Part shown: piece after piece, positions 17,283-26,142 of the stretch | Layout of the letters: each line of letters begins with the position of its first letter | How positions within the stretch are numbered: the first letter of the stretch is position 1 | NCBI RefSeq assembly: GCF_034670125.1 | Contig: NZ_JAXMOC010000002.1 | Coordinates: forward strand, 124,001-188,000 | Length of the DNA stretch: 64,000 nucleotides | Reading direction: 5' to 3' | Origin: Maricaulis sp034670125 | GTDB lineage: Bacteria > Pseudomonadota > Alphaproteobacteria > Caulobacterales > Maricaulaceae | Position numbers and translations under genes: made by a program | Notes under the pieces: generated by a model | Databases searched by the model: none | The model's input: only the letters and a program-made list of their open reading frames with translations | Told to the model about the DNA's origin: nothing

Positions 17283-18272
17283 GTGACCCATCCAGTAGAC
17301 CTGCCCGGATATGCGGACATTCTCGATGCGGCGACGCGCCTGGCGGGACAGGCGGTGGAAACGCCCTTGCTCCGCAACGACCAGCTCGATGACAGGCTGG
17401 GGGCAAGACTGTTCGTGAAGGCCGAGTGCCTGCAGCGCACCGGTTCCTTCAAGTTTCGCGGCGCCTTCAACCGGATTTCCCGCCTGTCGGATGCTGAAAA
17501 GGAACGGGGCATTGTCGCCTATTCGTCCGGCAATCACGCCCAGGGTGTTGCGGCCGCGGCGCGGTTGAATGGAACGCACGCCAAGATCCTCATGCCGTCC
17601 GATGCGCCGCGTTCGAAAGTCGACGGCGTTAAGTTCTGGGGCGGAGAAGTGGTGCATTTCGACCGTGCGACCGAAAGCCGTGAGGCGCTGGGCGCTGCCA
17701 TCTGTGAAACCGAAGGGCGTATCCTGGTTCCGCCCTATGAAGACCCCCGCATCATTGCCGGCCAGGGGACGGCGGGGCTTGAAGCAGCAAACCAGTTGCA
17801 GGCGCTGGGTGAGCAGGCCGAAATTGTGGTGTGCTGCGCCGGCGGCGGCGGATTGATCGCCGGTGTCGGTCTGGCCATGCGGCAGGCTTTCCCCGACATC
17901 GAAATCTGGGCCGCCGAGCCGGTCGATTTCGATGATCACAGGCGGTCGTTGGCCAGTGGCAAACGCGAGACCAATGAGCGGCTGACCGGGTCCATCTGCG
18001 ATGCGATCATCACCCCGACCCCCGGCGCCCTGACCTGGGCCCTCAATTCGACCCAGCTGACCGGCGGTGCAGCCATCTCGGACGACGAGGCGCTGGACGC
18101 GATGGCTGCCGCCTGGCGTCATCTCAAGATCGTGGTCGAGCCGGGCGGTGTGGCGGCCCTGGCCGCGGTGCTGTCCGGCAAGATCGATGTTGCTGGCAAG
18201 ACGGTGTGTGTCCTGGCAACCGGCGGCAATGTCGACGCCGCGGTTTTCCAGAAGGCGCTGGCTCGGGCCTGA
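17283..18272 (+). CDS. Threonine ammonia-lyase / serine racemase-like PLP enzyme
   Basis: Fold-type II PLP enzyme of 329 aa without the C-terminal ACT regulatory domain, so either a catabolic threonine/serine dehydratase or a serine racemase. The PLP lysine is in GSFKFRGAFNRI, with the Asn loop SSGNHAQGVAAAA, the glycine loop CAGGGGLIAG and the C-terminal LATGGNVD. The start is GTG 17283 (MTHPVDLPGYADI) after GAGGAGTGATCGCC. Possible activators (ATP, Mg) cannot be judged from sequence. Given kbl and tdh nearby, it may add another route of threonine or serine breakdown. The two possible activities cannot be separated by sequence alone. Confidence 0.88.
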   Translation: MTHPVDLPGYADILDAATRLAGQAVETPLLRNDQLDDRLGARLFVKAECLQRTGSFKFRGAFNRISRLSDAEKERGIVAYSSGNHAQGVAAAARLNGTHAKILMPSDAPRSKVDGVKFWGGEVVHFDRATESREALGAAICETEGRILVPPYEDPRIIAGQGTAGLEAANQLQALGEQAEIVVCCAGGGGLIAGVGLAMRQAFPDIEIWAAEPVDFDDHRRSLASGKRETNERLTGSICDAIITPTPGALTWALNSTQLTGGAAISDDEALDAMAAAWRHLKIVVEPGGVAALAAVLSGKIDVAGKTVCVLATGGNVDAAVFQKALARA

Positions 18273-18496
18273 CCTGCGTTCGAATGGCGGAGGCTGTACG
18301 GATTTCCGGCGGTGGTGTTGTCGTGAATCCCTCTCCTGGTTGGCATCTCGGCCGATCATTCACGGGGAGTGACGGAGCACTGGCGGGCCACTGGCGGCGG
18401 GGTGGCGTGGTGCTGACGCCAGGCTGACGTGGTGCCTTGGCGGCCGGTCTGTTTTTTGGAGCCAATCAGTTTACACAAGCTTTCCAGGAGACGGAC

Positions 18497-18940
18497 ATGG
18501 CTTTCAAGGCAGACGCAGACAAGATCAAACGCTGGCGTGAAGAGCGACACTGGTCGCAGGAACATCTTGCGGAAGTCGCGGGCATCGGCCTGCGCACCAT
18601 CCAGCGTATCGAGACTGGCGAGGCCGCCTCACGCGAAACACTGATGGCGCTGGCTGCGGCGTTCAATGTGGATGTGCTGGCCTTGTGTATCGATCCGGAG
18701 GTCGAGGCCGACGAGCTGGTCCGACGACGCAATGCCAAGGGCAGGGCGGCCTTGCAGCTGTCATTCTGGATCCATCTGGCGAGCTATGTGTTCGGCATGA
18801 TCATCTTTGCCGGGATCAGCCTGGGGTCCGGTTGGTTTATAATGAAATGGCCGATGATCTGGTGGACAGTCGGGATTGCCGGTCACGCGCTGCCGGTCAT
18901 CTTCATGGAAGTCGTGTCGCGGTACCAAGAGCGATACTAG
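18497..18940 (+). CDS. XRE-family HTH protein with a C-terminal 2TM domain
   Basis: 147 aa. Residues 8-62 are a Cro/CI-type helix-turn-helix (IKRWREERHWSQEHLAEVAG, GLRTIQRIETGEAASRETL). After a charged linker (EADELVRRRNAKGR) come two membrane helices (SYVFGMIIFAGISLG and MIWWTVGIAGHALPVIFM), the 2TM domain found on membrane-tethered XRE and LytTR regulators. Such proteins may sense membrane or small-molecule signals; the target is unknown. ATG 18497 follows CCAGGAGACGGAC. It is followed 49 bp later by another small membrane protein, possibly co-transcribed. Confidence 0.83.
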   Translation: MAFKADADKIKRWREERHWSQEHLAEVAGIGLRTIQRIETGEAASRETLMALAAAFNVDVLALCIDPEVEADELVRRRNAKGRAALQLSFWIHLASYVFGMIIFAGISLGSGWFIMKWPMIWWTVGIAGHALPVIFMEVVSRYQERY

Positions 18941-18989
18941 CCTCGTCTTTCATCGGGCCTTGGAAGGCGAGCCGTGCTACCCTGATGGC

Positions 18990-19361
18990 ATGGCTCGTCT
19001 TTCCATCATGGACCGGATTGGTCTCACCTTGGCCGGCGGGGCTCTTGTCTCCGTCGGATGGGTGATCCGCGAAGGCATCGCCGGTATCGCGGCGCGCATG
19101 CCCTGGCATCACGAGATCGGCACGACCTTCATGGCGATCGGGGTTCTCGCCCTGTTGGCCAATGTCAGTGTGCGGGCAAAATCGCTGGTGATCATCGTCA
19201 TCACAGGAGGCTGGGCCGCTGCCGCCATCTGGGCCGCGGTCACCATGGACGACCTGATCATCCTGCAACGTGGCCTGATAGGCCTGACCGGCCTGTTCGC
19301 GGCAATTTTCGCGTTCACCTCGATCCCGAAACTGGTCTCCGGTGAGGATGCGGCGGACTGA
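18990..19361 (+). CDS. Small membrane protein, 123 aa, unknown function
   Basis: Four hydrophobic segments: LTLAGGALVSVGWVIREGI, TFMAIGVLALLANVSV, LVIIVITGGWAAAAIWAAV and GLIGLTGLFAAIFAF. It starts at ATG 18990 (MARLSIMDRIG); the ribosome site is weak. The soluble ends are short. It follows the XRE-2TM regulator on the same strand and runs tail to tail with the VOC protein gene at 19380. No family recognised. Confidence 0.65.
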   Translation: MARLSIMDRIGLTLAGGALVSVGWVIREGIAGIAARMPWHHEIGTTFMAIGVLALLANVSVRAKSLVIIVITGGWAAAAIWAAVTMDDLIILQRGLIGLTGLFAAIFAFTSIPKLVSGEDAAD

Positions 19362-19379
19362 GGCCGCCGCCCGAAAGCC

Positions 19380-19736
19380 TCACGCCGAAAAGCACAGCTT
19401 GTTGTCGTCGAGATCGCGGACATAGGCCGAGAACATCGGTCCGCGGTCGCCGGGCTCGCCGTCACATTTTCCGCCCAGTTCAATGACCTTGCTGTGCAGG
19501 CGCCTGACCGCGTCCTTGGAGCCGAGCGCGAAACCGACCATGGAGCCGTTTCCACGGGTCGCCGGCTGTTCATCGAAGGGGATGGCGACCGCAAAGGCAA
19601 AATTCTCGCTCTGCCAATAGGTCATCCGGTCATTCGACATCACCTGATCGATGCCGAACTCCTGGAACACGGCGTCGTAGAATCGGGTCGATGCGTCCTT
19701 GTCGTTCGTGCCGATGACGAAATAGTTCATTTTCAT
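19380..19736 (-). CDS. VOC-superfamily (glyoxalase/bleomycin-resistance fold) protein
   Basis: 118 aa with the paired beta-alpha-beta-beta-beta modules of the VOC fold: MNYFVIGTNDKDASTRFYDAV at the N-terminus and AYVRDLDDNKLCFSA at the C-terminus, typical of the PhnB/YCII-like or lactoylglutathione-lyase-like group. The specific reaction is unknown. ATG 19736 follows CAGGAGCGCAAAAC; upstream in-frame Met codons lack support. It is divergent from the WYL-domain regulator at 19825, and the operator-like palindrome at 19795-19819 between them suggests the regulator controls this gene. Confidence 0.85.
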   Translation of the reverse strand: MKMNYFVIGTNDKDASTRFYDAVFQEFGIDQVMSNDRMTYWQSENFAFAVAIPFDEQPATRGNGSMVGFALGSKDAVRRLHSKVIELGGKCDGEPGDRGPMFSAYVRDLDDNKLCFSA

Positions 19737-19794
19737 GTTTTGCGCTCCTGCCTGCCAAGGCACCGTTCTGGTGTCTGACCCGACGTGTATCGCC

Positions 19795-19819
19795 AAATAG
19801 GACATTTTATGTCTTATTT
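19795..19819. promoter_or_regulatory. Operator-like palindrome between VOC gene and WYL regulator
   Basis: AAATAGGACAT (19795-19805), a 3-bp spacer and ATGTCTTATTT (19809-19819): 11-bp arms with one mismatch. It lies five bases before the regulator start and 59 bases before the VOC start, the arrangement expected for an autoregulated divergent pair. Confidence 0.7.
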
Positions 19820-19824
19820 GTTTG

Positions 19825-20559
19825 ATGGCGCGCGCGAATTCGAAAGACAGGCTGCGACGGATGGACCTGCTGGCCGTCCAGCTCAAGCAGGACGGGCTGT
19901 GCACGGTCGCAGACCTGGCACGGCAGCATGATGTCAGCGAGCGCACGATTGCCCGCGATCTCCTGCTGATGCGCGAGCAGGGCCTGCCCATTGATTCCGA
20001 CCGGGGTCGCGGCGGTGGCGTCCGGCTCGACCGCAATTGGGGCGTTGGACGGCTGAACCTGTCCTACCCCGAGGCCGTCGATTTGCTGATCAGCATCGAG
20101 GTGTCTGAACAGATGCGCTCGCCGATGTTTCTCGCCAGCCTGGGATCGGTGCGGCGACAGCTTGTGGCGTCTTTTTCTCCGGAAAAGCGCCACAAGGTAA
20201 CCCGGATGAAATCCCGGATCCTGATTGGCGATACCGCCTCGACCTACGTCCAGGCGGGTGTGGCCGCGCCGCCGGGACACGTCGTGCAGGCCTTGCACCA
20301 GACCTTCCTGGATCAGGAAAGGTTGGCGATCGAATATCGGCGCGAAGACGGCAAGACCTCCAATCGGCAGATCGAACCTCATTACCTCCTGCTGAAATAC
20401 CCGGTCTGGTATGTGGTCGCCTTCGATCATCTCCGGGACGCGTCGCGTGTGTTCCGGTGTGACCGGGTCCTGTCGGCCAGACGGACTGGCACGCCGTTCA
20501 AACTCTTGCCCAGGGACGCGTTCGCGTCGTCGCTGGACGGTAATGACCTGCTGGTGTGA
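19825..20559 (+). CDS. YafY-type transcriptional regulator (HTH plus WYL domain)
   Basis: 244 aa. An N-terminal HTH_11 winged helix occupies residues 5-65 (RLRRMDLLAVQLKQDG, TVADLARQHDVSERTIARDL), and a C-terminal WYL-type sensory domain starts near residue 140 (LAIEYRREDGKTSNRQIEPHYLLL, then WYVVAFDHLRDASRVFRCDRV). WYL domains bind small or nucleic-acid ligands in bacterial regulators. The start is ATG 19825; the TTG immediately before it is an alternative. It probably regulates the divergent VOC gene and itself through the 19795-19819 palindrome. Confidence 0.88.
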   Translation: MARANSKDRLRRMDLLAVQLKQDGLCTVADLARQHDVSERTIARDLLLMREQGLPIDSDRGRGGGVRLDRNWGVGRLNLSYPEAVDLLISIEVSEQMRSPMFLASLGSVRRQLVASFSPEKRHKVTRMKSRILIGDTASTYVQAGVAAPPGHVVQALHQTFLDQERLAIEYRREDGKTSNRQIEPHYLLLKYPVWYVVAFDHLRDASRVFRCDRVLSARRTGTPFKLLPRDAFASSLDGNDLLV

Positions 20560-21008
20560 CGCGGGATGGGGACCTATCTCCTTGCCCCCATCCGATCCTT
20601 GCTTTCGCTTGCGGCATGTACTTTCGTCTCCGCACGCTTTTGCGCCGAAGTGTGGGAGGGAACGGGATGCCGTTGGACACCAGGGTGTCCGTTTGGCTGG
20701 TAGGCGGTGTCCGTGGTGTCCTCGGCATCCCGCCAAATCTTTGTTGAAAAAAAGGTGGGAGATTTCCCGGGCTGTCTCCACCCCGATTCCAATGCGTCAG
20801 GTAGATGGGGTCGGTCGTTTAGTGCCCCGCGACCTGGTCGCACGCCCTGCCGGAGCTTTGGACTGTCACATCCAAGGCGCGGACAGGCTCCGCTCGTTTC
20901 CGGGCACAAGTGACTGAGCTCGTGCCTCCCGTCCCGAAAACCAAAGCCATTATCGCCTGGTGGCGAGGGGTGGGGATAAGTTTGGTGATTTTATTTGCCA
21001 AAGCGCGC
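20560..21008. other. Gene-free stretch with nested inverted repeats
   Basis: No convincing coding sequence on either strand. GGATGGGG (20564-20571) pairs with CCCCATCC (20586-20593) just after the regulator stop. A perfect 9-bp stem GGGATGCCG (20664-20672)/CGGCATCCC (20723-20731) encloses a hairpin GGACACC-AG-GGTGTCC (20675-20690). Further on, GGTGGGAGA faces TCTCCACC around 20754-20780. This density of stems could reflect a structured RNA or a degraded mobile palindromic element. Confidence 0.55.
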
Positions 21009-21116
21009 TTTCCCTCTCCCCCGGGAGAGGGTCAGGGTGAGGGGTAAATCCCGGTACCAGCGGGAAGAATCCCCCTCATCCGGCCTCCGGCCACCTTCTC
21101 CCAAGGGAGAAGGAAA
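21009..21116. repeat. Palindromic intergenic repeat, family 3, copy 1
   Basis: Two inward palindromic modules. The first is CCCTCTCCCCCGGGAGAGGG followed by TGAGGGG; the second is CCCCCTCATCC, GGCCTCCGGCC and CCTTCTCCCAAGGGAGAAGG. The same two modules occur at 33963-34064 in the opposite order. Confidence 0.8.
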
Positions 21117-21197
21117 GTGATGCACAACGGGGACAAGCCGGCTCGGCAGGTGCTTGCGCAGACATGGGACGGTGAGGCGAGGAGGCGCGCGATCCGC

Positions 21198-23258
21198 CTA
21201 CTCCTCCGGATCGACCATGATCCGGACCGGTGCTGCGCCGCGGTGCATGTCGTCTTCGATGAGGAGCGGGACGGCAGCGTCGTCATTGAGGCGTGAGCGG
21301 TAGACCTGCAGGTTTTCCATCACGCGCTGGACGTAATTGCGGGTCTCCGAGAAAGGGATGCTTTCGATCCAGTCGACCGGGTCGACATCTGGATCGCGTG
21401 GGTCGCCATAGTCGCGGATCCAGCGATTGGCGCGGTGCGAACCGGCATTATAGGCGGCCAGCGCGATGACGTAGGAGCCGTCATAATCGTCCACCACTTC
21501 GGCGAGATGGTGCATGGCGAGGGTGAGATTGTAGTCCAGATCGTCGGTCAGCCAGCTGTAGCGATAGGTTTCGCCCAGATCGCGGGCGGTGGCGCGGGCG
21601 GTGGCCGGCATCAGCTGCATCATGCCGCGCGCACCGGCACCGGAGACGGCATGTTGGCCGAACTCGGTCTCCTGGCGGATGATGGAATGGGTCAGGGCGT
21701 CTTCCGGACGCTGGGCACGGGCATTGGTCTGGGCCGGCAGCTGGATTGTCGGATAGGCACTTTGCGGCAGGATGATCCCCCGCAGGCGCGCTGCCTTGGC
21801 GGCCCGGACGGCCTGGCGCAGATAGAGGTAATTGCTGGCCAGCCGCGACAGCAGGACCGCTTCTTGCGGATCGGTCAGCTGATCGTCGAGCCGATAGCTG
21901 AACAGGCGGAAATAATATTCCTCATTCTGTTCGGCGAGCAGGCGCATCGCGCGCACCAGCGGGCGGGCTTCGAACCGGATCGTGGTCTCGGGCGTCGGTT
22001 CGGGATCACGCTCCAGCGCCAGCTGTCCACCCGTGCCGGTGAGCTGGGTGAGGGCGAGCTGGCCGTAATAGGCCGTCGAGTGCTGACCGGCTTCGGCATA
22101 GAGTGTGGCCGCCTCGTCGGGCCGGCCGAGTTCGTCCAGGGCGCGTGCCATCCAATACGAGCCCCGGGACTGGCTGACGGGCGTCGACACATTGTCCCGA
22201 AGCCGCGTGAAATGGGCGAGCGCTTCGTCCGGACGGTCCAGATGAACCAGCGCCAGCCAGCCAGCCATGAATTCCGCATCGGCAAAATCGGCTCCGGAGG
22301 ACATGCCGTGCGCCCGGGCAAGTTCGTAGGCGGTGTCATAGTCCTGATCACGCACCAGAGTGAGGATCATCAGTTTGCGCTCTGTCCACATCAGTTCGAG
22401 CGCGGTGACGTCCGTGTGGCTGTCAGGCAGCTGCAGCAGGAGTGGCAGGGTTGAATCGCGCATGCCGGAGCGGCGGCGCCAGCGGGCGCGCTCGAAAACA
22501 AGCCCGGGATCATTCGACAGGCTGGCCGGAATCCGGTTGACGGCCCGGTCGACACCGCTTTGCCGTCCGGCCAGTCTCAGGCGGGCGTCGGCGAGGTTGC
22601 GGTTATTGCCGGACAGGAGCGGCAGCACCCGGCGCGCCAGTGAGCGCTGGTTGGACCAGATCAGATAGTCGATCCGGGCCATGTGATCATCTTCGGTGAA
22701 GACGTCGCGGTGGCGCGAATAGGTGTCACTCTGGACCTGGCTGGCCAGCCGGCCCGAGCGCCAGGTTTCGCGCAGCAGCGCTTCACCTTCAACAATCCGC
22801 CCGACCCCGATCAGGGCTTCGGCATGGGCGATGCGGCCGCGGCCGGTTGTGGGCGGGTTCTCCTCGAACCAGGACAGGATGAAAGGCGCGGTAAGGCCGG
22901 ACCCGTCAATCTTCGACTCGGCTTCGGCGCGGATGAAACTGTCACGCGGCCAGTTGTCGAGTTCGGTCAGCGCCAGGTCGAGTTCCAGAAAGCTGGCGCG
23001 GGCATCATTCAGCGCGATGCGCCACAAAAGGATGTCGCGGGCGGCGGTGTCTGTGAGTTCAAGGCGCAATTCGCGGACCCGCGCCCAGTCCTCGTCATCG
23101 GCCGCGTCCAGTCCTTCGCGAAAACGCGTGAAGTCGGCGTCTGACAGGTATTGCGAGAAATTGAGAGGCTCTGGCCGGATGCGGGGCGAGGGAATTTGAG
23201 CCTCGGCGGCGACGGAGACTGCGAGCAGGACAAACGCGGAAACGCAACGTGCGATCAT
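21198..23258 (-). CDS. slt: Soluble lytic murein transglycosylase
   Basis: Cleaves the MurNAc-GlcNAc bond of peptidoglycan, forming 1,6-anhydro ends, in the periplasm. 686 aa with a signal peptide (MIARCVSAFVLLAVSVAAEA). A long alpha-superhelical U-domain follows, and the C-terminal lysozyme-like domain has catalytic Glu in IIRQETEFGQHAVSGAGARG, then MMQLMPATA, and AYNAGSHRANRWI. The layout and length match the Slt70 family (E. coli 645 aa). I chose ATG 23258 because it gives the signal peptide; the frame extends upstream through dapA and is spurious there. It is divergent from dapA. Confidence 0.93.
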   Translation of the reverse strand: MIARCVSAFVLLAVSVAAEAQIPSPRIRPEPLNFSQYLSDADFTRFREGLDAADDEDWARVRELRLELTDTAARDILLWRIALNDARASFLELDLALTELDNWPRDSFIRAEAESKIDGSGLTAPFILSWFEENPPTTGRGRIAHAEALIGVGRIVEGEALLRETWRSGRLASQVQSDTYSRHRDVFTEDDHMARIDYLIWSNQRSLARRVLPLLSGNNRNLADARLRLAGRQSGVDRAVNRIPASLSNDPGLVFERARWRRRSGMRDSTLPLLLQLPDSHTDVTALELMWTERKLMILTLVRDQDYDTAYELARAHGMSSGADFADAEFMAGWLALVHLDRPDEALAHFTRLRDNVSTPVSQSRGSYWMARALDELGRPDEAATLYAEAGQHSTAYYGQLALTQLTGTGGQLALERDPEPTPETTIRFEARPLVRAMRLLAEQNEEYYFRLFSYRLDDQLTDPQEAVLLSRLASNYLYLRQAVRAAKAARLRGIILPQSAYPTIQLPAQTNARAQRPEDALTHSIIRQETEFGQHAVSGAGARGMMQLMPATARATARDLGETYRYSWLTDDLDYNLTLAMHHLAEVVDDYDGSYVIALAAYNAGSHRANRWIRDYGDPRDPDVDPVDWIESIPFSETRNYVQRVMENLQVYRSRLNDDAAVPLLIEDDMHRGAAPVRIMVDPEE

Positions 23259-23403
23259 GGCAAACGGGACACTCTTCGATCGACTGGAACGTCCATCATC
23301 ACAGCAAATCCGGCGCCCTGTCCAGACTTGACAAGAACACTTGGCCGTGTGCGACGCGGTCGATATGGTCGCGCGCTGATTTGGCCGTATCCGGGAATGA
23401 AAC

Positions 23404-24285
23404 ATGTTCAAGGGATCCATGACTGCGCTCGTCACCCCATTCAAGAATGGGGCCGTCGACGAGGATGCCGTTGCCGCACTGGCCGAGCGCCAGATCGCTG
23501 CGGGTACCCATGGTCTTGTGCCGTGTGGCACGACCGGTGAGAACGCCACGCTGACCTTTGAAGAGCACATGCGGGTGGTGGAGATTGTCGTTGCGACCGC
23601 AAAGGGGCGTGTCCCGGTGGTCGCCGGTACGGGGTCCAACAGCACCGCGGTCGCAATTGCCAACCAGCGCCGCGCCAAGGAACTCGGCGCCGATGCCGGT
23701 CTCGTGGTCGCGCCCTACTACAACAAGCCGAATGCCGAAGGCCTGTTCCAGCATTTCAAGGCCATCCACGACGCCGTCGATCTGCCGATCGTGGTCTACA
23801 ATGTTCCCGGCCGGACCGTGGTCGACATCCAGGCAGACACCGTCGCCCGGATCGCCGGTCTCGAGCGTGTGGTCGGTATCAAGGATGCGACCGGCGACAT
23901 GGCGCGGGTGTCGGACCACCGCCGGCTGATCGGTACCGATTTCGCCTTGCTGTCCGGTGATGATCCGTCAGCGCTCGGCTTCAATGCTGCCGGGGGTGTC
24001 GGCGCGATCTCGGTGACTTCGAATGTGGCGCCGGCCTTGTGCGCGCAGTTCCAGGACGCCACATTGGCGGGAGACTGGGAGACGGCGCGGCTGCTCAACG
24101 ATCAGCTTATGCCACTGCACCACGCACTGTTTTCCTCGTCCAGCCCGGGGCCGACCAAATACGCCCTGTCCGTATTGGGCGTGATGAATACCGAGCTGCG
24201 CCTGCCATTGACCGAGCCGAACGAAGCCTCCAATGCCCAGGTCCGCGCCGCCCTTGTCCATGCCGGCCTGCTTGACCAGGCCTGA
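23404..24285 (+). CDS. dapA: 4-hydroxy-tetrahydrodipicolinate synthase
   Basis: Condenses pyruvate with aspartate semialdehyde, the first committed step of lysine and diaminopimelate synthesis. 293 aa, a TIM barrel of standard length. The Schiff-base lysine is Lys160 in VGIKDATGD and the proton-relay tyrosine Tyr132 in VVYNVPGRT. PCGTTGEN is the pyruvate-binding signature, and APYYNKPNAEGLFQHF is also conserved. The start is ATG 23404 (MFKGSMTALVTPF). It is followed 11 bp later by smpB; pairing with slt upstream links cell-wall precursor supply and turnover by location only. Confidence 0.96.
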   Translation: MFKGSMTALVTPFKNGAVDEDAVAALAERQIAAGTHGLVPCGTTGENATLTFEEHMRVVEIVVATAKGRVPVVAGTGSNSTAVAIANQRRAKELGADAGLVVAPYYNKPNAEGLFQHFKAIHDAVDLPIVVYNVPGRTVVDIQADTVARIAGLERVVGIKDATGDMARVSDHRRLIGTDFALLSGDDPSALGFNAAGGVGAISVTSNVAPALCAQFQDATLAGDWETARLLNDQLMPLHHALFSSSSPGPTKYALSVLGVMNTELRLPLTEPNEASNAQVRAALVHAGLLDQA

Positions 24286-24296
24286 TTGAAAGCACC

Positions 24297-24767
24297 ATGA
24301 GCAAACCCAAATCCGAGACCGCACCTGTCGCCGTCAATCGGCGTGCCCGCTTTGACTACGAAATCGAGGAAACCTTCGAGGCCGGGTTGATGCTGATGGG
24401 CTCGGAGGTGAAATCCTTGCGCGAGGGTCGCGCCAATATCGCCGAGAGCTATGTCAGCGCCGAGCGTGAAGGGTTGTGGCTGATCAATGCTGACATCCCG
24501 CCCTACGGACCGGCCAACCGCTTCAATCACGAGCCCAAGCGGCACCGCAAACTCCTGCTCAAGGCCAAGGAAATCGCCAGGCTGACAGGCGCTTCGACCC
24601 AGCAGGGGCGGACGATTGTTGCATTGCGGCTGTATTTCAATGGTCGGGGCCTCGCCAAGCTCCAGATCGGTCTGGCGACCGGCAAGAAAACGGTCGACAA
24701 GCGCCAGACGATCAAGGACCGCGAGTGGAACAAGCAGAAGTCCCGCCTGATGAAGAATTACGGCTGA
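24297..24767 (+). CDS. smpB: SsrA-binding protein SmpB
   Basis: Binds tmRNA and delivers it to stalled ribosomes for trans-translation. 156 aa. The OB-fold core has RRARFDYEIEETFEAGLMLMG, SEVKSLREGRANIAESYV and the RNA-binding PKRHRKLLL, and the basic C-terminal tail (DKRQTIKDREWNKQKSRLMK) enters the ribosomal decoding site. It starts at ATG 24297, 11 bp after dapA and probably in the same operon, a common alphaproteobacterial order. No tmRNA gene was found nearby; alphaproteobacterial tmRNA is usually two-piece and elsewhere. Confidence 0.96.
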   Translation: MSKPKSETAPVAVNRRARFDYEIEETFEAGLMLMGSEVKSLREGRANIAESYVSAEREGLWLINADIPPYGPANRFNHEPKRHRKLLLKAKEIARLTGASTQQGRTIVALRLYFNGRGLAKLQIGLATGKKTVDKRQTIKDREWNKQKSRLMKNYG

Positions 24768-24786
24768 CCTGCGGGGTCGGGCTCGA

Positions 24787-25794
24787 TCAGACGCTGGCCG
24801 GCGTCTCGACCGCAAACCGTTCGCGATAGGCCTGCGGGGTCACGCCGAGCAGCCGCGCGAAGGATCGCCGCATGCGCTCGTCATTGCCGAATCCGGTCTG
24901 GCTGGCCACGGTCTTGATCGAGACATTGGGATTTTCCAGCATCGCCCGGGCCGCATCGACCCGGAATTGCTCAACCGCTCGGGCCGGTGTCATGCCGGTG
25001 TCGTCGGTATAGAGGCGGGCAAAATTGCGCGGGCTCATGCCGGATCGTTCGGCCAGCGATTCCACCTTGAGGTCGGCGACCAGATTGTCCTTCATCCAGA
25101 AATGCAGGGCGTCGAACCGTCCGGTGGCCGAGCGTTTCTGTTGCTTCAGCGCTTCTGAGAACTGTGACTGGCCGCCGGGGCGTTTGACATAAACCAGGAG
25201 CGACCGGGCCAGCTCGAGCGCCAGCTCACGGCCATGATCGCGCTCGACCATCGCCAGGGCGAGATCAATCCCGGCGGTGACCCCGGCAGAGGTCCAGACC
25301 CGACCATCCTCGATGAAGATGGGGTCCGGGTCGACCTCGGTGTCCGGGCAGTCCTCGGCCAGGCGGTCGCAATGGCGCCAATGGGTGACGGCGCGCTTGC
25401 CCTTGAGCAATCCGGCGGCTCCCAGCAGGAAGGCGCCGGTGCAGGTCGAGGCGATGCGTCCGCTTTTTTCAGCGGCCTTCTGGATCGCCTGGACGAGCCG
25501 GGCATCACGACACGCCGTGAAGACACCGCCGCCGCCGGCAATCATCAGTGTGTCCTGCTCGTCCAATCCGATGCCCGCGAGGCGGCGGGTGTTGAGAAGG
25601 ACCCCGGCGTCGGTTTCGACCGGGCCGCCGTAGTAGGAGGCAATGGGGGTCGAGTAGGCGGTCCGGCCCAGAAAGGTGTTGGCGTCCTCGAACACCTGCA
25701 GGGGCCCCGTGACGTCCAGCAGCTTGACGCCGGGGAAGGTCACAAAGGCGACACAGCGCTCGATTTGTTCAGGATTGGCAGAAAAGGGGAGCAT
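24787..25794 (-). CDS. GlxA-family transcriptional regulator (DJ-1/PfpI plus AraC HTH)
   Basis: 335 aa. Residues 10-195 form a DJ-1/PfpI-like class I glutamine-amidotransferase fold (VAFVTFPGVKLLDVTGPLQVF) with the nucleophile-elbow Cys in STCTGAFLLGAAG. The C-terminal third is a double AraC helix-turn-helix (LAERSGMSPRNFARLYTDD, then ASQTGFGNDERMRRSFARL, GVTPQAYRERF). This is the GlxA/CdhR/ArgR type that regulates amine and amino-acid metabolism by ligand sensing. Its target is unknown. It is convergent with smpB, and divergent from the YHS-like small gene at 25868. Confidence 0.9.
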   Translation of the reverse strand: MLPFSANPEQIERCVAFVTFPGVKLLDVTGPLQVFEDANTFLGRTAYSTPIASYYGGPVETDAGVLLNTRRLAGIGLDEQDTLMIAGGGGVFTACRDARLVQAIQKAAEKSGRIASTCTGAFLLGAAGLLKGKRAVTHWRHCDRLAEDCPDTEVDPDPIFIEDGRVWTSAGVTAGIDLALAMVERDHGRELALELARSLLVYVKRPGGQSQFSEALKQQKRSATGRFDALHFWMKDNLVADLKVESLAERSGMSPRNFARLYTDDTGMTPARAVEQFRVDAARAMLENPNVSIKTVASQTGFGNDERMRRSFARLLGVTPQAYRERFAVETPASV

Positions 25795-25867
25795 GTGGTC
25801 ATTTATGCCATGTGTGTGCCGGGATATCCAGCGGGTTCAGTGGGAAAAGCAGGGAAAGGCTGACCCG

Positions 25868-26074
25868 ATGATCCTGACGTTGGAAAATGTCATCAATGAG
25901 ACGTGCCCCTGGTCTGGCAGACCGGTCTCTGCCGGCGCGCTGATGTGGTATCGCGGCGCCGTTGTGGGCTTCTGCAATCCGGGGTGTCGCGACAAGTTCG
26001 AGGCGGCGGTGAGCCTGTTCGAGCGCTGCCGGGTCGAAGCGCCATCAGATACTGCCAATCCGACGGATGCCTGA
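25868..26074 (+). CDS. Small YHS/TRASH-like metal-binding protein, 68 aa
   Basis: The sequence ETCPWSGRPVSAG...VGFCNPGCRDKFEAAV has the Cys pattern and CxxxCRxxF ending of the YHS/TRASH treble-clef family (cysteines at residues 13, 36 and 40), which binds a metal such as copper, zinc or iron. The tail after residue 50 is unstructured. ATG 25868 is the first Met that begins the conserved domain; the longer open frame overlaps the divergent GlxA gene. It could act in metal sensing or trafficking; no partner is adjacent. Confidence 0.68.
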   Translation: MILTLENVINETCPWSGRPVSAGALMWYRGAVVGFCNPGCRDKFEAAVSLFERCRVEAPSDTANPTDA

Positions 26075-26142
26075 CGCCCGCAAGTCGCCGCAAAGTCGCC
26101 TGTTAGGGGATTTTATGCGGTCTGTACACACGTGGCAGGATA

